A stretch of DNA of 64,000 nucleotides from Streptomyces sp. WMMC940. GTDB taxonomy: Bacteria; Actinomycetota; Actinomycetes; Streptomycetales; Streptomycetaceae. Shown here in pieces: positions 46,643 through 55,278 of the stretch. The first letter of the stretch is position 1; each line of letters begins with the position of its first letter. The stretch covers positions 2,755,501 to 2,819,500 of the forward strand of contig NZ_JAPZBC010000001.1 of the NCBI RefSeq assembly GCF_027460265.1, read 5' to 3'. Both the position numbers and the translations under genes were made by a program. The notes under the pieces were generated by a model that saw nothing but the letters and a program-made list of their open reading frames with translations, was not told where the DNA came from and ran no database searches.

Positions 46643-48091
46643 ATGACCATGGACAAGCATTCTGTCTTCGAGTACGCGCCCGCACCCGAGTCGCGGTCGG
46701 TCGTCGACATCGCCCCGTCGTACGGCCTCTTCATCGACGGCGAGTTCACCGACGCCGCCGACGGCAAGGTCTTCAAGACCGTCTCCCCCTCCACCGAGGA
46801 GGTCCTGTCCGAGGTCGCCCGGGCGGGCTCCGAGGACATCGACCGTGCGGTGAGGGCCGCGCGCAAGGCGTTCGAGAAGTGGTCCGCGCTGCCGGGCTCC
46901 GAGCGCGCCAAGTACCTCTTCCGCATCGCCCGGATCATTCAGGAGCGCTCGCGCGAGCTCGCCGTCCTGGAGACCCTGGACAACGGAAAGCCGATCAAGG
47001 AGACCCGCGACTCCGACCTCCCGCTGGTCGCGGCGCACTTCTTCTACTACGCGGGCTGGGCCGACAAGCTCGGCCACGCGGGGTACGGACCCGACCCGCG
47101 GCCCCTCGGCGTCGCCGGCCAGGTCATCCCCTGGAACTTCCCGCTGCTGATGCTGGCGTGGAAGATCGCCCCGGCGCTCGCCACCGGCAACACCGTGGTG
47201 CTGAAGCCCGCGGAGACCACCCCGCTGTCCGCGCTGTTCTTCGCCGACATCTGCCGCCAGGCCGGGCTGCCCAGGGGCGTCGTCAACATCGTCCCCGGCT
47301 ACGGCGACGCGGGCGCCGCGCTCGTGGCCCACCCGGACGTGAACAAGGTGGCCTTCACCGGTTCGACCGCGGTCGGCAAGGCCATCGCCCGCGAGGTCGC
47401 GGGCACCGACAAGAAGCTCACGCTGGAGCTGGGCGGCAAGGGCGCCAACATCGTCTTCGACGACGCCCCGATCGACCAGGCCGTCGAGGGCATCGTCGGC
47501 GGCATCTTCTTCAACCAGGGCCAGGTCTGCTGCGCGGGCTCCCGGCTCCTCGTCCAGGAGTCGATCCAGGACGAGCTGCTCGACTCCCTCAAGCGGCGGC
47601 TGTCGACGCTGCGCCTCGGCGACCCGCTGGACAAGAACACCGACATCGGCGCCATCAACTCGGCCGAACAGCTGGCCCGGATCACGGCCCTCGCCGAGAC
47701 CGGCGAGGCCGAGGGCGCCGAGCGCTGGACGGCACCGTGCGAACTGCCTTCGTCCGGCTACTGGTTCGCCCCGACGCTGTTCACCAACGTCACCCAGGCC
47801 CACACCGTCGCCCGTGACGAGATCTTCGGCCCGGTGCTGTCGGTGCTGACGTTCCGCACCCCGGACGAGGCCGTGGCCAAGGCCAACAACAGCCAGTACG
47901 GCCTGTCGGCGGGCATCTGGACGGAGAAGGGCTCCCGCATCCTCGCGGTGGCGAACAAGCTCCGCGCGGGTGTGGTGTGGGCGAACACCTTCAACAAGTT
48001 CGACCCGACCTCGCCCTTCGGCGGATACAAGGAGTCGGGCTTCGGCCGCGAGGGCGGCCGCCACGGTCTGGAGGCCTACCTCGATGTCTGA
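46643..48091 (+). CDS. Aldehyde dehydrogenase, catalytic partner
   Basis: The 482-residue product is a complete ALDH with NAD fold: catalytic N165 in VIPWNFP, general base E262 in LTLELGGKG, and nucleophile C296 in NQGQVCCAG. FTGSTAVGK near 238 and the C-terminal EIFGPVLSVL are present. It is placed 6 bp after deoC, so acetaldehyde from deoxyribose breakdown is the likely substrate. Its stop overlaps the next gene by 8 bp. The pair matches the two-part ALDH16 type (see findings). Confidence 0.93.
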   Translation: MTMDKHSVFEYAPAPESRSVVDIAPSYGLFIDGEFTDAADGKVFKTVSPSTEEVLSEVARAGSEDIDRAVRAARKAFEKWSALPGSERAKYLFRIARIIQERSRELAVLETLDNGKPIKETRDSDLPLVAAHFFYYAGWADKLGHAGYGPDPRPLGVAGQVIPWNFPLLMLAWKIAPALATGNTVVLKPAETTPLSALFFADICRQAGLPRGVVNIVPGYGDAGAALVAHPDVNKVAFTGSTAVGKAIAREVAGTDKKLTLELGGKGANIVFDDAPIDQAVEGIVGGIFFNQGQVCCAGSRLLVQESIQDELLDSLKRRLSTLRLGDPLDKNTDIGAINSAEQLARITALAETGEAEGAERWTAPCELPSSGYWFAPTLFTNVTQAHTVARDEIFGPVLSVLTFRTPDEAVAKANNSQYGLSAGIWTEKGSRILAVANKLRAGVVWANTFNKFDPTSPFGGYKESGFGREGGRHGLEAYLDV

Positions 48092-48998
48092 GTCGACGCG
48101 TCTGTCCGTCTTCAAGACCTACAAGCTGTACGTCGGGGGCAAGTTCCCCCGCAGCGAGAGCGGCCGGGTGTACGAGGTGACCACAGCGACATCAGCCGGC
48201 GGCGCGGCGGGCAAAGGCAGGTGGCTCGCCAACGCGCCGCTGTCCTCACGCAAGGACGCCCGTGACGCGGTCGTCGCCGCACGCAAGGCGTTCGGCGGCT
48301 GGTCGGGCGCCACGGCCTACAACCGCGGCCAGATCCTCTACCGCGTCGCCGAGATGCTGGAGGGCCGCAGGGAGCAGTTCGTCCGCGAGGTGGCCGACGC
48401 CGAGGGCCTGTCGAAGTCCAAGGCGGGCGCGGTCGTGGACGCCGCGATCGACCGCTGGGTGTGGTATGCGGGCTGGACGGACAAGATCGGCCAGGTCGTC
48501 GGCGGGGCGAACCCGGTCGCGGGCCCGTTCTTCAACCTGTCGACGCCCGAGCCGACGGGTGTCGTCACCGTCCTGGCCCCGCAGGAGTCGTCCTTCCTCG
48601 GGCTGGTCTCGGTGATCGCCCCCGCGATCGCGACGGGCAACACGGTCGTGGTCGTCGCCTCGGAGCGGGCCCCGCTGCCGGCGCTCTCGCTCGGCGAGGT
48701 GCTGGCCACGTCCGATCTCCCCGGCGGCGTGGTCAACGTCCTCTCCGGCCGCACGGCCGAGATCGCCGCCCCGCTGGCCGCGCACCAGGACGTCAACGCG
48801 ATCGACCTCACCGGGGCCGAGGCGCAGCTCGCCAAGGAGCTGGAGGTGGCCGCCGCGGACAACCTGAAGCGGGTGCTGCGGCCCCGCGCGGAGGACTGGA
48901 CGGCCGACCCCGGTACGGACCGGATGACGGCCTTCCTGGAGACCAAGACGGTCTGGCACCCCACGGGTTCGCTGGGGGCCTCCGGCTCGGCGTACTGA
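48084..48998 (+). CDS. Aldehyde dehydrogenase-like protein without catalytic residues
   Basis: The 304-residue product starts at ATG 48084 inside the upstream gene (MSESTRLSVFKTYKLYVGGKF). It aligns with the N-terminal NAD-binding part of ALDHs (YKLYVGGKFPRSESGRVYE... GWSGATAYNRGQILYRVAEML). At the catalytic Asn motif it has VLAPQESSFLGL instead of PWNFP, and the segment with the base and the nucleophilic Cys is missing. ALDHs normally have about 480 residues. A non-catalytic C-terminal half is known from ALDH16 proteins, so this may be a structural partner of the preceding enzyme. Confidence 0.88.
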   Translation: MSESTRLSVFKTYKLYVGGKFPRSESGRVYEVTTATSAGGAAGKGRWLANAPLSSRKDARDAVVAARKAFGGWSGATAYNRGQILYRVAEMLEGRREQFVREVADAEGLSKSKAGAVVDAAIDRWVWYAGWTDKIGQVVGGANPVAGPFFNLSTPEPTGVVTVLAPQESSFLGLVSVIAPAIATGNTVVVVASERAPLPALSLGEVLATSDLPGGVVNVLSGRTAEIAAPLAAHQDVNAIDLTGAEAQLAKELEVAAADNLKRVLRPRAEDWTADPGTDRMTAFLETKTVWHPTGSLGASGSAY

Positions 48999-49025
48999 GC
49001 CGCCCCGCGGTGCGCGCACCGCGCC

Positions 49026-49077
49026 GCACGCTCGGCGGGCCCGCGGGGAGCGATCCCCGCGGGCCCGCCGAGCGTGC
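49026..49077. terminator. Bidirectional terminator after the deoC operon
   Basis: A 24-bp perfect stem with a GCGA loop lies between the ALDH-like gene and the convergent secreted-protein gene. Confidence 0.9.
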
Positions 49078-49086
49078 ACCCTCCGG

Positions 49087-49428
49087 TCAGCCCGGGATCA
49101 GCCCGCCGAGCAGCGGGCCGGCGACCGGCACCTCCCGCGGGCTGCCCAGGGACCCGGTGACATGCCGGGTGTCGAGCGCCCTGAAGTCGGCGACCTGCGT
49201 GCCGACCCCGTTGTCGAGCGGGTCCGCACCGGTGTGCGCCAGCGGGTTCAGCGGAACGCTCTCGACGGGCGCCCCGACGTACCCGACGCTGTCCGCGAGG
49301 GCGTTCACGGTCGCCGAGCCGTGGCCGTCCGCGTGCGCCGCCTGGGCCGGTGCGGCCCCGGCTCCGAGCGCCGCGCCCAGCGCGGTGACGGTCAGCCCGG
49401 CCGCCCTGAGGAATTTCGTGCCTGCCAT
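49087..49428 (-). CDS. Small secreted protein
   Basis: The 113-residue product starts at ATG 49428 (MAGTKFLRAAGLTVTALGAAL), giving a signal peptide with cleavage near AQAAHA (about residue 30). The mature part of about 80 residues has no cysteine or known domain and ends GPLLGGLIPG. It resembles the secreted product at 55279 in its C-terminal GLLGGL pattern. No function is recognised. Confidence 0.75.
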   Translation of the reverse strand: MAGTKFLRAAGLTVTALGAALGAGAAPAQAAHADGHGSATVNALADSVGYVGAPVESVPLNPLAHTGADPLDNGVGTQVADFRALDTRHVTGSLGSPREVPVAGPLLGGLIPG

Positions 49429-49547
49429 GGAATCCTGCCTCCAGAAGTAACCGGTCGACGACGCAGCGTAGTTGTGATGTGACGCTCGATACCAACCGGA
49501 CCTCCGGGGGATCCCACGCACGGGTCAATGCCTCACACTGGTGTCCC

Positions 49548-50186
49548 GTGAGTTCCCAACCCCCGCCGACGCGCGTCGTCCTGCTGTCCGGGCCCTCGGG
49601 TTCCGGAAAATCGTCCCTCGCCGCCCGCTCCGGCCTCCCGGTGCTGCGCCTCGACGACTTCTACAAGGAGGGGGACGACCCCAGCCTTCCGCTGATGGCG
49701 GGCACCACGGCCGTCGACTGGGACTCCCCCGCCTCCTGGGACGCCGACGCCGCGGTCCTCGCGGTCGCGGAACTGTGCCGTACGGGACGGACGACGGTCC
49801 CCGTGTACGACATCGCCACCAGTTCCAGGACCGGCGCCGAGTCCGTCGACATCTCCCGTACGCCGCTCTTCGTCGCGGAGGGCGTCTTCGCCGCGGACCT
49901 CGTGGACCGTTGCCGGGATCTCGGCATCCTCGCGGACGCCCTGTGCCTGCGCGGACGGCCCTCGACGACCTTCCGCCGCCGACTCCTGCGGGATCTGCGC
50001 GAAGGCCGCAAGTCGGTGCCCTTCCTGCTCCGGCGCGGCTGGCGGCTGATGCGCGCCGAACGCGGCATCGTCGCCCGCCAGACGGCGCTGGGCGCCCACC
50101 CCTGCGGCGCGGACGAGGCGCTGGGCCGTCTCGCCACGGCCGCCGCGAGCCACTGCCGCCGCGCGCCGGCGAAGGAAGCGGTGTAG
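49548..50186 (+). CDS. Uridine kinase-like P-loop kinase
   Basis: The 212-residue product starts at GTG 49548 (VSSQPPPTRVVLLSGPSGSGKSSLA); the frame is open further upstream. Walker A is GPSGSGKSS near residue 14, and LRLDDFYKEGDDP near 32 is the substrate lid typical of uridine kinases. VAEGVFAADLV near 113 is the usual Walker B-like EG-V/I-F segment. The C-terminus is basic. Expected reaction: uridine or cytidine to UMP or CMP. It fits the surrounding nucleoside genes. Confidence 0.85.
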   Translation: MSSQPPPTRVVLLSGPSGSGKSSLAARSGLPVLRLDDFYKEGDDPSLPLMAGTTAVDWDSPASWDADAAVLAVAELCRTGRTTVPVYDIATSSRTGAESVDISRTPLFVAEGVFAADLVDRCRDLGILADALCLRGRPSTTFRRRLLRDLREGRKSVPFLLRRGWRLMRAERGIVARQTALGAHPCGADEALGRLATAAASHCRRAPAKEAV

Positions 50187-50268
50187 GGAGCCCCCGCCCC
50201 CGGGGAGCCGTCCGCCGACGTGGCGGCGCGCGGGCGACGCCCGCTGCTCGGGCCCCGCCGCGGACGCG

Positions 50269-50315
50269 CGAAGCGGGGTCGTACAGAACCCCCGGTTCTG
50301 TACGACCCCGCTTCG
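50269..50315. terminator. Bidirectional terminator between the uridine kinase gene and sigQ
   Basis: A 22-bp perfect stem (CGAAGCGGGGTCGTACAGAA... and its complement) closes on a CCC loop and is followed by TTCCC. Confidence 0.92.
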
Positions 50316-50352
50316 TTCCCCCGTGGATCCCCCGTGATCCCCCGTTCCGCCT

Positions 50353-51132
50353 TCAGGCCACCAGCTCGCCGAAGGACTCTTCCTCGTCACGACCGAAGCT
50401 GAGGGCGTCGTCCTCGCGCATCCGGCGCAGGGAGCGCCAGATGCTCGACTTCACCGTGCCGACACTGATGTCGAGGATCTCCGCGATCTCCGGGTCCGTG
50501 CGTCCCTCGTAGTAGCGCAGCACCAGCATCGTGCGCTGCAGCTCGGGGAGCCGGGCCAGGGCCTGCCACAGGACCGCGCGCAGCTCCGTGCCGCGCATCG
50601 CGTCCGTGTCGCCCGCCGTCTCGGGAAGCTCCTCGGTCGGGTACTCGTCGATCTTGCGCCGGCGCCAGGCGCTGATGTGCAGGTTCGTCATCGTCCGGCG
50701 CAGGTATCCGCCGACCGCCGCCTTGTCGCTGATCCGGTCCCACGCCCGGTAGGTGGAGAACAGCGCGCTCTGCAGCAGGTCCTCCGCCTCGTAGCGGTCA
50801 CCGGTCAGGTGGTAGGCGGTCGCGTACAGGGAGGCGCGGCGCTCCCGGACGTAGGCGGTGAACGCCGCTTCGGCGTCCGCCCGCTCCCCGGGAACGCTCC
50901 GCTCCCCCGCTGCCTCCCCGTACGCGCTTCCCCCGTGGCCCCCCTCGGCCCTGGCGTCGACGACCGTCATGCAGGACGTGCGTCCCTGCTCGGCGGTCGA
51001 CGGCCGGTACTGGCGCCCGGCGCCGCGAACGCACCCCCGCCCGTTCACGGCGCCGGACTTCTCGGTGTTCCGCACGACGTCGTGGAGACGTGTGACAACC
51101 GCGCTCGAAGACGTGCTGTGCAGTGCGTTCAT
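50353..51132 (-). CDS. sigQ: SigE-family RNA polymerase sigma factor SigQ
   Basis: The 259-residue product has an N-terminal disordered extension (1-90), then region 2 (ASLYATAYHLTGDRYEAEDLLQSALFSTYRAWDRI) and region 4 (LPELQRTMLVLRYYEGRTDPEIAEILDISVGTVKSSIWRSLRRM). Its divergence from afsQ1-afsQ2 identifies it as sigQ, a target of AfsQ1 that affects antibiotic production and development. A later start at the internal ATG (MTVVDAR, residue 55) is possible. Confidence 0.92.
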   Translation of the reverse strand: MNALHSTSSSAVVTRLHDVVRNTEKSGAVNGRGCVRGAGRQYRPSTAEQGRTSCMTVVDARAEGGHGGSAYGEAAGERSVPGERADAEAAFTAYVRERRASLYATAYHLTGDRYEAEDLLQSALFSTYRAWDRISDKAAVGGYLRRTMTNLHISAWRRRKIDEYPTEELPETAGDTDAMRGTELRAVLWQALARLPELQRTMLVLRYYEGRTDPEIAEILDISVGTVKSSIWRSLRRMREDDALSFGRDEEESFGELVA

Positions 51133-51216
51133 CCCGCGCCCCCCGTCGGTAGGAGTCCGTTCGTGCCTTGTGGAGAAGACTCTGCCCGGGGGACTTCACA
51201 CCGCTGTCCGCCGACT

Positions 51217-51232
51217 GTCACAGGCCTGTCAC
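51217..51232. promoter_or_regulatory. Candidate AfsQ1 site GTCAC-N6-GTCAC
   Basis: Direct repeats GTCAC (51217) and GTCAC (51228), separated by AGGCCT, match the GTnAC-N6-GTnAC consensus reported for AfsQ1. They lie 85 bp from the sigQ start and 82 bp from afsQ1, so both genes may respond. Confidence 0.75.
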
Positions 51233-51313
51233 AGGGCCCCGTGTCCCTGGCGGGACGGGCCGGAGCGGTCCGGCGGTCGAACTGTCGGGGCCGCATGGGC
51301 CAGAATGACCTCC

Positions 51314-51991
51314 GTGCCATTCCTGTTGCTGATCGAGGACGACGACGCCATCCGCACGGCCCTCGAACTCTCCCTGTCACGCCAGGGCCACCGTGTGGCC
51401 ACCGCGGCGACGGGCGAGGACGGCCTGAAACTGCTGCGCGAGCAGCGGCCGGATCTGATCGTGCTGGACGTGATGCTGCCAGGCATCGACGGTTTCGAGG
51501 TGTGCCGGCGGATCAGGCGCACGGACCAGTTGCCGATCATCCTGCTGACCGCGCGGAGCGACGACATCGACGTCGTCGTCGGGCTGGAGTCGGGCGCCGA
51601 CGACTACGTGGTCAAACCGGTGCAGGGGCGGGTGCTCGACGCCCGGATCCGCGCCGTGCTGCGGCGGGGTGAGCGCGAGTCGACGGACTCGGCGACCTTC
51701 GGCTCGCTGGTCATCGACCGCTCCGCGATGACGGTCACCAAGAACGGCGAGGACCTGCAGCTCACGCCGACCGAGCTGCGCCTCCTGCTGGAGCTGAGCC
51801 GCCGGCCCGGTCAGGCCCTGTCCCGCCAGCAGCTGCTGCGCCTCGTGTGGGAGCACGACTACCTGGGCGACTCCCGGCTGGTGGACGCCTGCGTCCAGCG
51901 GCTGCGGGCGAAGGTGGAGGACGTGCCGTCCTCGCCGACGCTGATCCGCACGGTCAGAGGTGTGGGCTACCGGCTGGACACGCCTCAGTGA
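51314..51991 (+). CDS. afsQ1: Response regulator AfsQ1
   Basis: The 225-residue OmpR-type regulator starts at GTG 51314 (VPFLLLIEDDDAIRTALEL); CAGAAT ends 7 nt before it and there is no Shine-Dalgarno, suggesting a leaderless mRNA. An in-frame ATG three codons earlier exists. Receiver: acidic residues at 9-11 and phosphoacceptor D52 in IVLDVMLPG. The winged helix begins near 130 (FGSLVIDRSAMTV) and ends with VRGVGYRLDTPQ. AfsQ1 controls antibiotic clusters and sigQ, especially with glutamate as nitrogen source. Confidence 0.95.
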   Translation: MPFLLLIEDDDAIRTALELSLSRQGHRVATAATGEDGLKLLREQRPDLIVLDVMLPGIDGFEVCRRIRRTDQLPIILLTARSDDIDVVVGLESGADDYVVKPVQGRVLDARIRAVLRRGERESTDSATFGSLVIDRSAMTVTKNGEDLQLTPTELRLLLELSRRPGQALSRQQLLRLVWEHDYLGDSRLVDACVQRLRAKVEDVPSSPTLIRTVRGVGYRLDTPQ

Positions 51992-53514
51992 GCGGTGCCG
52001 CAAAGAGGGCCATACTCGCGGGACTTGGCTGGACCAGTCTCAGACTGCGCCTCGTCGTCGTGTTCGGCATGGTCGCGCTGACCGCCGCCGTGTCCGCGTC
52101 CGGGATCGCGTACTGGCTGAACCGGGAGGCCGTGCTGACCCGTACGCAGGACGCGGCGCTGGGCGACTTCCGGCAGCAGATGCAGAACCGTGCCGCCTCG
52201 CTGCCCGCCCGCCCCACGGAGAGCGAACTGCAGACGACGGCGGAGCAGATGGCGGGCGGCACCGCCGGCTACAGCGTGCTGCTGCTCGGGGAGCGGGCCG
52301 CCGGCAAACCGATCGTCGGCGCCTCCGACCCCGACGTCTTCACCCTCGACGACGTGCCCGCGGAGCTGCGGAAGGCGGTGAACGACCAGCCGCATCTGTT
52401 CTGGGTGCGCACCCAGCGCGGCAACACGCCCTATCTGGTGGCCGGCACGCGCGTCGTCGGCGGCGGGCCCACGGGCTATCTGTTCAAGTCCCTCGACCAG
52501 GAGCGCCAGGACCTGAACTCGCTGGCCTGGTCGCTGGGCATCGCCACGGCCCTGGCCCTGGCCGGCTCGGCGCTGCTGGCCCAGGCCGCCGCGACCACCG
52601 TCCTCAAGCCGGTCCAGCGGCTCGGGCAGGCGGCCCGTCAGCTCGGCGAGGGCAAGCTGGACACCCGGCTGCAGGTGTCCGGCACGGACGAACTGGCCGA
52701 GCTGTCCCGGACCTTCAACAAGGCGGCGGAGTCGCTGGAGAAGAAGATGGCGGACATGAGCGCGCGGGAGGAGTCCAGCCGCCGCTTCGTCGCCGACATG
52801 TCGCACGAGCTGCGTACGCCGCTGACCGCGCTGACCGCCGTGACGGAGATCCTGGAGGGCGAACAGGACGCCCTCGACCCGATGATCGCCCCGGCCGTGG
52901 AACTGGTGGTGAGTGAGACGCGGCGGCTGAACGACCTGGTGGAGAATCTGATGGAGGTGACCCGCTTCGACGCGGGCACCGCGCGACTGGTCCTCGACGA
53001 CGTCGACGTCGCCGACCAGGTCACGGCCTGCATCGACGCGCGGGCCTGGCTGGACGCCGTCGAACTGGACGCGGAGCGCGGCATCATGGCCCGCCTCGAC
53101 CCCCGCCGCCTCGACGTCATACTCGCCAATCTGATCGGCAACGCGCTGAAGCACGGCGGTTCGCCGGTGCGGGTGGCGGTGCGTACGGAGGGCGAGGAAC
53201 TGCTCATCGAGGTACGGGACCACGGTCCGGGCATTCCGGAGGAGGTCCTGCCGCACGTCTTCGACCGGTTCTACAAGGCGAGCGCCTCGCGTCCGCGGTC
53301 CGAGGGCAGCGGACTGGGGCTGTCCATCGCGATGGAGAACGCCCTGATCCACGGGGGCGGCATCACCGCGGCCAACTGCACGGACGGCGACGGCGGTGCG
53401 GTGTTCGTGCTGCGGCTGCCCCGTGACGCCTCCGACATCACCCCGGAGGGCCACGGGCGGGCGGCGTCCCGGGAGCGCGAGGGCGAGCAGGAAGAGGAGG
53501 GCGGCGCACGGTGA
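51988..53514 (+). CDS. afsQ2: Sensor histidine kinase AfsQ2
   Basis: The 508-residue product starts at GTG 51988, overlapping the afsQ1 stop (GTGA). It has one helix at about 18-45, an outer sensor domain of about 120 residues, a second helix at about 178-200, a HAMP domain (VLKPVQRLGQAARQLGEGKLDTRL), the phosphoacceptor H273 in ADMSHELRTPLTAL, and ATP boxes NLIGNALKHGG, DHGPGIPEE and GSGLGLSI. The tail after the ATPase is acidic. It is the AfsQ1 partner. Confidence 0.95.
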   Translation: MSGAAKRAILAGLGWTSLRLRLVVVFGMVALTAAVSASGIAYWLNREAVLTRTQDAALGDFRQQMQNRAASLPARPTESELQTTAEQMAGGTAGYSVLLLGERAAGKPIVGASDPDVFTLDDVPAELRKAVNDQPHLFWVRTQRGNTPYLVAGTRVVGGGPTGYLFKSLDQERQDLNSLAWSLGIATALALAGSALLAQAAATTVLKPVQRLGQAARQLGEGKLDTRLQVSGTDELAELSRTFNKAAESLEKKMADMSAREESSRRFVADMSHELRTPLTALTAVTEILEGEQDALDPMIAPAVELVVSETRRLNDLVENLMEVTRFDAGTARLVLDDVDVADQVTACIDARAWLDAVELDAERGIMARLDPRRLDVILANLIGNALKHGGSPVRVAVRTEGEELLIEVRDHGPGIPEEVLPHVFDRFYKASASRPRSEGSGLGLSIAMENALIHGGGITAANCTDGDGGAVFVLRLPRDASDITPEGHGRAASREREGEQEEEGGAR

Positions 53515-54221
53515 GCCGAGTACATGGGTCACGCAGGGTCCCCGCGCCGGAAGCGGCGGCCGGCACCGCGGACGCGACCGGGCCGGGCCGGAGCCCCGCA
53601 CGGCCCGCGCTGCGCCGGACCGCGGTGGCCGTGGCCGGTGCCGTCGCCCTCGCTGTCGCCGTGGGCGGCTGCGGGATCAGGACCACCACGGTCCCGGTCG
53701 AAGCCGGCGCGGCGCCCTCCCGGGTGCCGTGCACCCTCTCCGGCAAGGAGACCGCCACCGGGACCCAGCCGCAGATGCCGGTACGGGTGTACCTGGTGTG
53801 CGCGTCGGCGCTGGAGGCGGTGGACCGTACCGTCCCGATCGCCGAGGGACGGACCGGCGACCGGGTGCGGATCGCCCAGGCACTCCTCCAGGAGCTGCGG
53901 GAGGACCCGTCGGAGACCGAGCGGGAGGCCGGGTTCGCGAGCCTCGTACGGGGGCCGCTGACGGTCTCCCCGCCGCGTGACGGCGATCCTGCGGGCACGC
54001 TGCGGCTGAGCCGGCAGCCCGAGGACCTGCCGCCGGCGGCGCTGGCGCAGCTCGTGTGCACGCTGGCGGAGAGCGAGGCGGCGAGCGCGGGCGGCACGGT
54101 GGTGCTCGCGGGACCGGGCGAGTACGTGCCGCGCGGCTACCGCTGCACGGACTCGGTGAAGCAGCGTCCCGACACGGCCCTGCCGACCGCGGGCCCGTTG
54201 CCGTCGCCGGCCGCCTCCTGA
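53511..54221 (+). CDS. Lipoprotein linked to AfsQ1-AfsQ2
   Basis: The 236-residue product starts at GTG 53511, overlapping the afsQ2 stop by 4 bp. The Arg-rich n-region is long; the hydrophobic core ends in a lipobox VGGC (cysteine about residue 54), so the mature protein is anchored outside the membrane. The mature part has a GerMN-like fold (LVCASALEAVDRTVPI... AQALLQELREDPSETEREAGF). Co-translation with afsQ2 suggests it modulates sensing or responds to the same stress. Confidence 0.88.
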   Translation: MSRVHGSRRVPAPEAAAGTADATGPGRSPARPALRRTAVAVAGAVALAVAVGGCGIRTTTVPVEAGAAPSRVPCTLSGKETATGTQPQMPVRVYLVCASALEAVDRTVPIAEGRTGDRVRIAQALLQELREDPSETEREAGFASLVRGPLTVSPPRDGDPAGTLRLSRQPEDLPPAALAQLVCTLAESEAASAGGTVVLAGPGEYVPRGYRCTDSVKQRPDTALPTAGPLPSPAAS

Positions 54222-54297
54222 CGAGGACCCCGGCGGGCGATGACTCCGGCGCGACCGGCACGGAACCGATCCCGCCGGTCGCCGCGTCTTGGGGGGC

Positions 54298-54867
54298 GTG
54301 CAGCGTCAAGGTTCGGGCGGCAGTGCCGCCATCCGCTTCCGCGTGGCAGGAGGCGTCCTCCTGCTCGCACATCTCGCTCTCGTGGCGTGGCTGACGCTCC
54401 GCCCGCTGGATGTGCCGTGGGTGACGGCGGCGAACCTGGAACCGCTGGCGGGCATCAAGGCCGACCTCGCGGCGGGCCCCCTCCACGCGCTCCGTCGGAT
54501 CGGCGAGGGACTGCTGCTCCTGGCGCCCCTCGGGATACTGCTCCCGATGGCGGGCGGCAGGCTCGCCGTCTCCCCCTGGGCCTCACTGGCGCGCACGGTC
54601 GCGGCGGGGGCGCTGCTGTCCCTGGGCATCGAACTGCTCCAGACCGCGGTGCCGGGCAGGGTCGTCGACGTGGACTCGCTGCTGCTCAACACCGCCGGGG
54701 TGGCGCTGGCCCATCTCCTCGTCGTTCCCGCCGGTCGGGCCCGGCTGCGGCGCGGGGGCTCGGGACGGCGGCCGGCGGGCCGTGGGAAGGACCGGGGACC
54801 CCTGCTCCGGGAGGACGCTCCTCAGGGGCCCACCCCGACGATTCCCAGGGTCGGGATCGCCCCCTAG
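54298..54867 (+). CDS. VanZ-family membrane protein
   Basis: The 189-residue product starts at GTG 54298 with GGGGGG upstream; TTG 54289 is an alternative. Helices at about 15-32, 70-90, 100-120 and 128-145 and the motif ELLQTAVPGRVVDVDSLLLNTAG belong to VanZ proteins, with the conserved R-x-x-D-x-x-D-x-x-x-N pattern. VanZ is linked to teicoplanin resistance in enterococci, but most actinobacterial members have no known function. The charged tail is disordered. Confidence 0.85.
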   Translation: MQRQGSGGSAAIRFRVAGGVLLLAHLALVAWLTLRPLDVPWVTAANLEPLAGIKADLAAGPLHALRRIGEGLLLLAPLGILLPMAGGRLAVSPWASLARTVAAGALLSLGIELLQTAVPGRVVDVDSLLLNTAGVALAHLLVVPAGRARLRRGGSGRRPAGRGKDRGPLLREDAPQGPTPTIPRVGIAP

Positions 54868-54959
54868 AGCGACGCTTGTTCCGATCGTTCCGGGTGAACA
54901 TGGAGTCATCGGGAGCCCGACGGAGCGGCTTCCACGTAGGACTCGTGAAGGAGCACACC

Positions 54960-55160
54960 ATGGCCGCACTTGCCCGCCCCCGCGACGGACGGATGATCGG
55001 CGGAGTGTGCGCAGCGCTGGCACGGCGCTTCGGCACCTCCGCGACCACGATGCGCGTGATCTTCCTGGTGTCCTGTCTGCTGCCCGGCCCGCAGTTCCTG
55101 CTGTACCTGGCGCTGTGGCTGCTGCTGCCGACGGAGAAGAGCGCCCCCACCGCCTGGTGA
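54960..55160 (+). CDS. PspC-domain protein
   Basis: The 66-residue product starts at ATG 54960 with AAGGAG 7 nt upstream. LARPRDGRMIGGVCAALARRFG, then TMRVIFLVSCLLPGPQFLLYLALWLLLP is the PspC pattern: an amphipathic turn and one membrane helix with a break. Stand-alone PspC proteins are envelope stress modulators in other bacteria; here no other psp gene is adjacent. Confidence 0.9.
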   Translation: MAALARPRDGRMIGGVCAALARRFGTSATTMRVIFLVSCLLPGPQFLLYLALWLLLPTEKSAPTAW

Positions 55161-55182
55161 CGACCGCCGCGACCACGCGCAG

Positions 55183-55217
55183 GAGGCGCGCACCCGGGCG
55201 TCCCGGGTGCGCGCCTC
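55183..55217. terminator. Terminator after the PspC gene
   Basis: A 16-bp perfect stem (GAGGCGCGCACCCGGG and complement) has a CGT loop, followed by TCGTC. Confidence 0.85.
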
Positions 55218-55278
55218 TCGTCGTCGGCGGTCGCGCCGTGGGGCGCCCTCGCCGGTGACCGGACGCCGCGCGCGCCGG

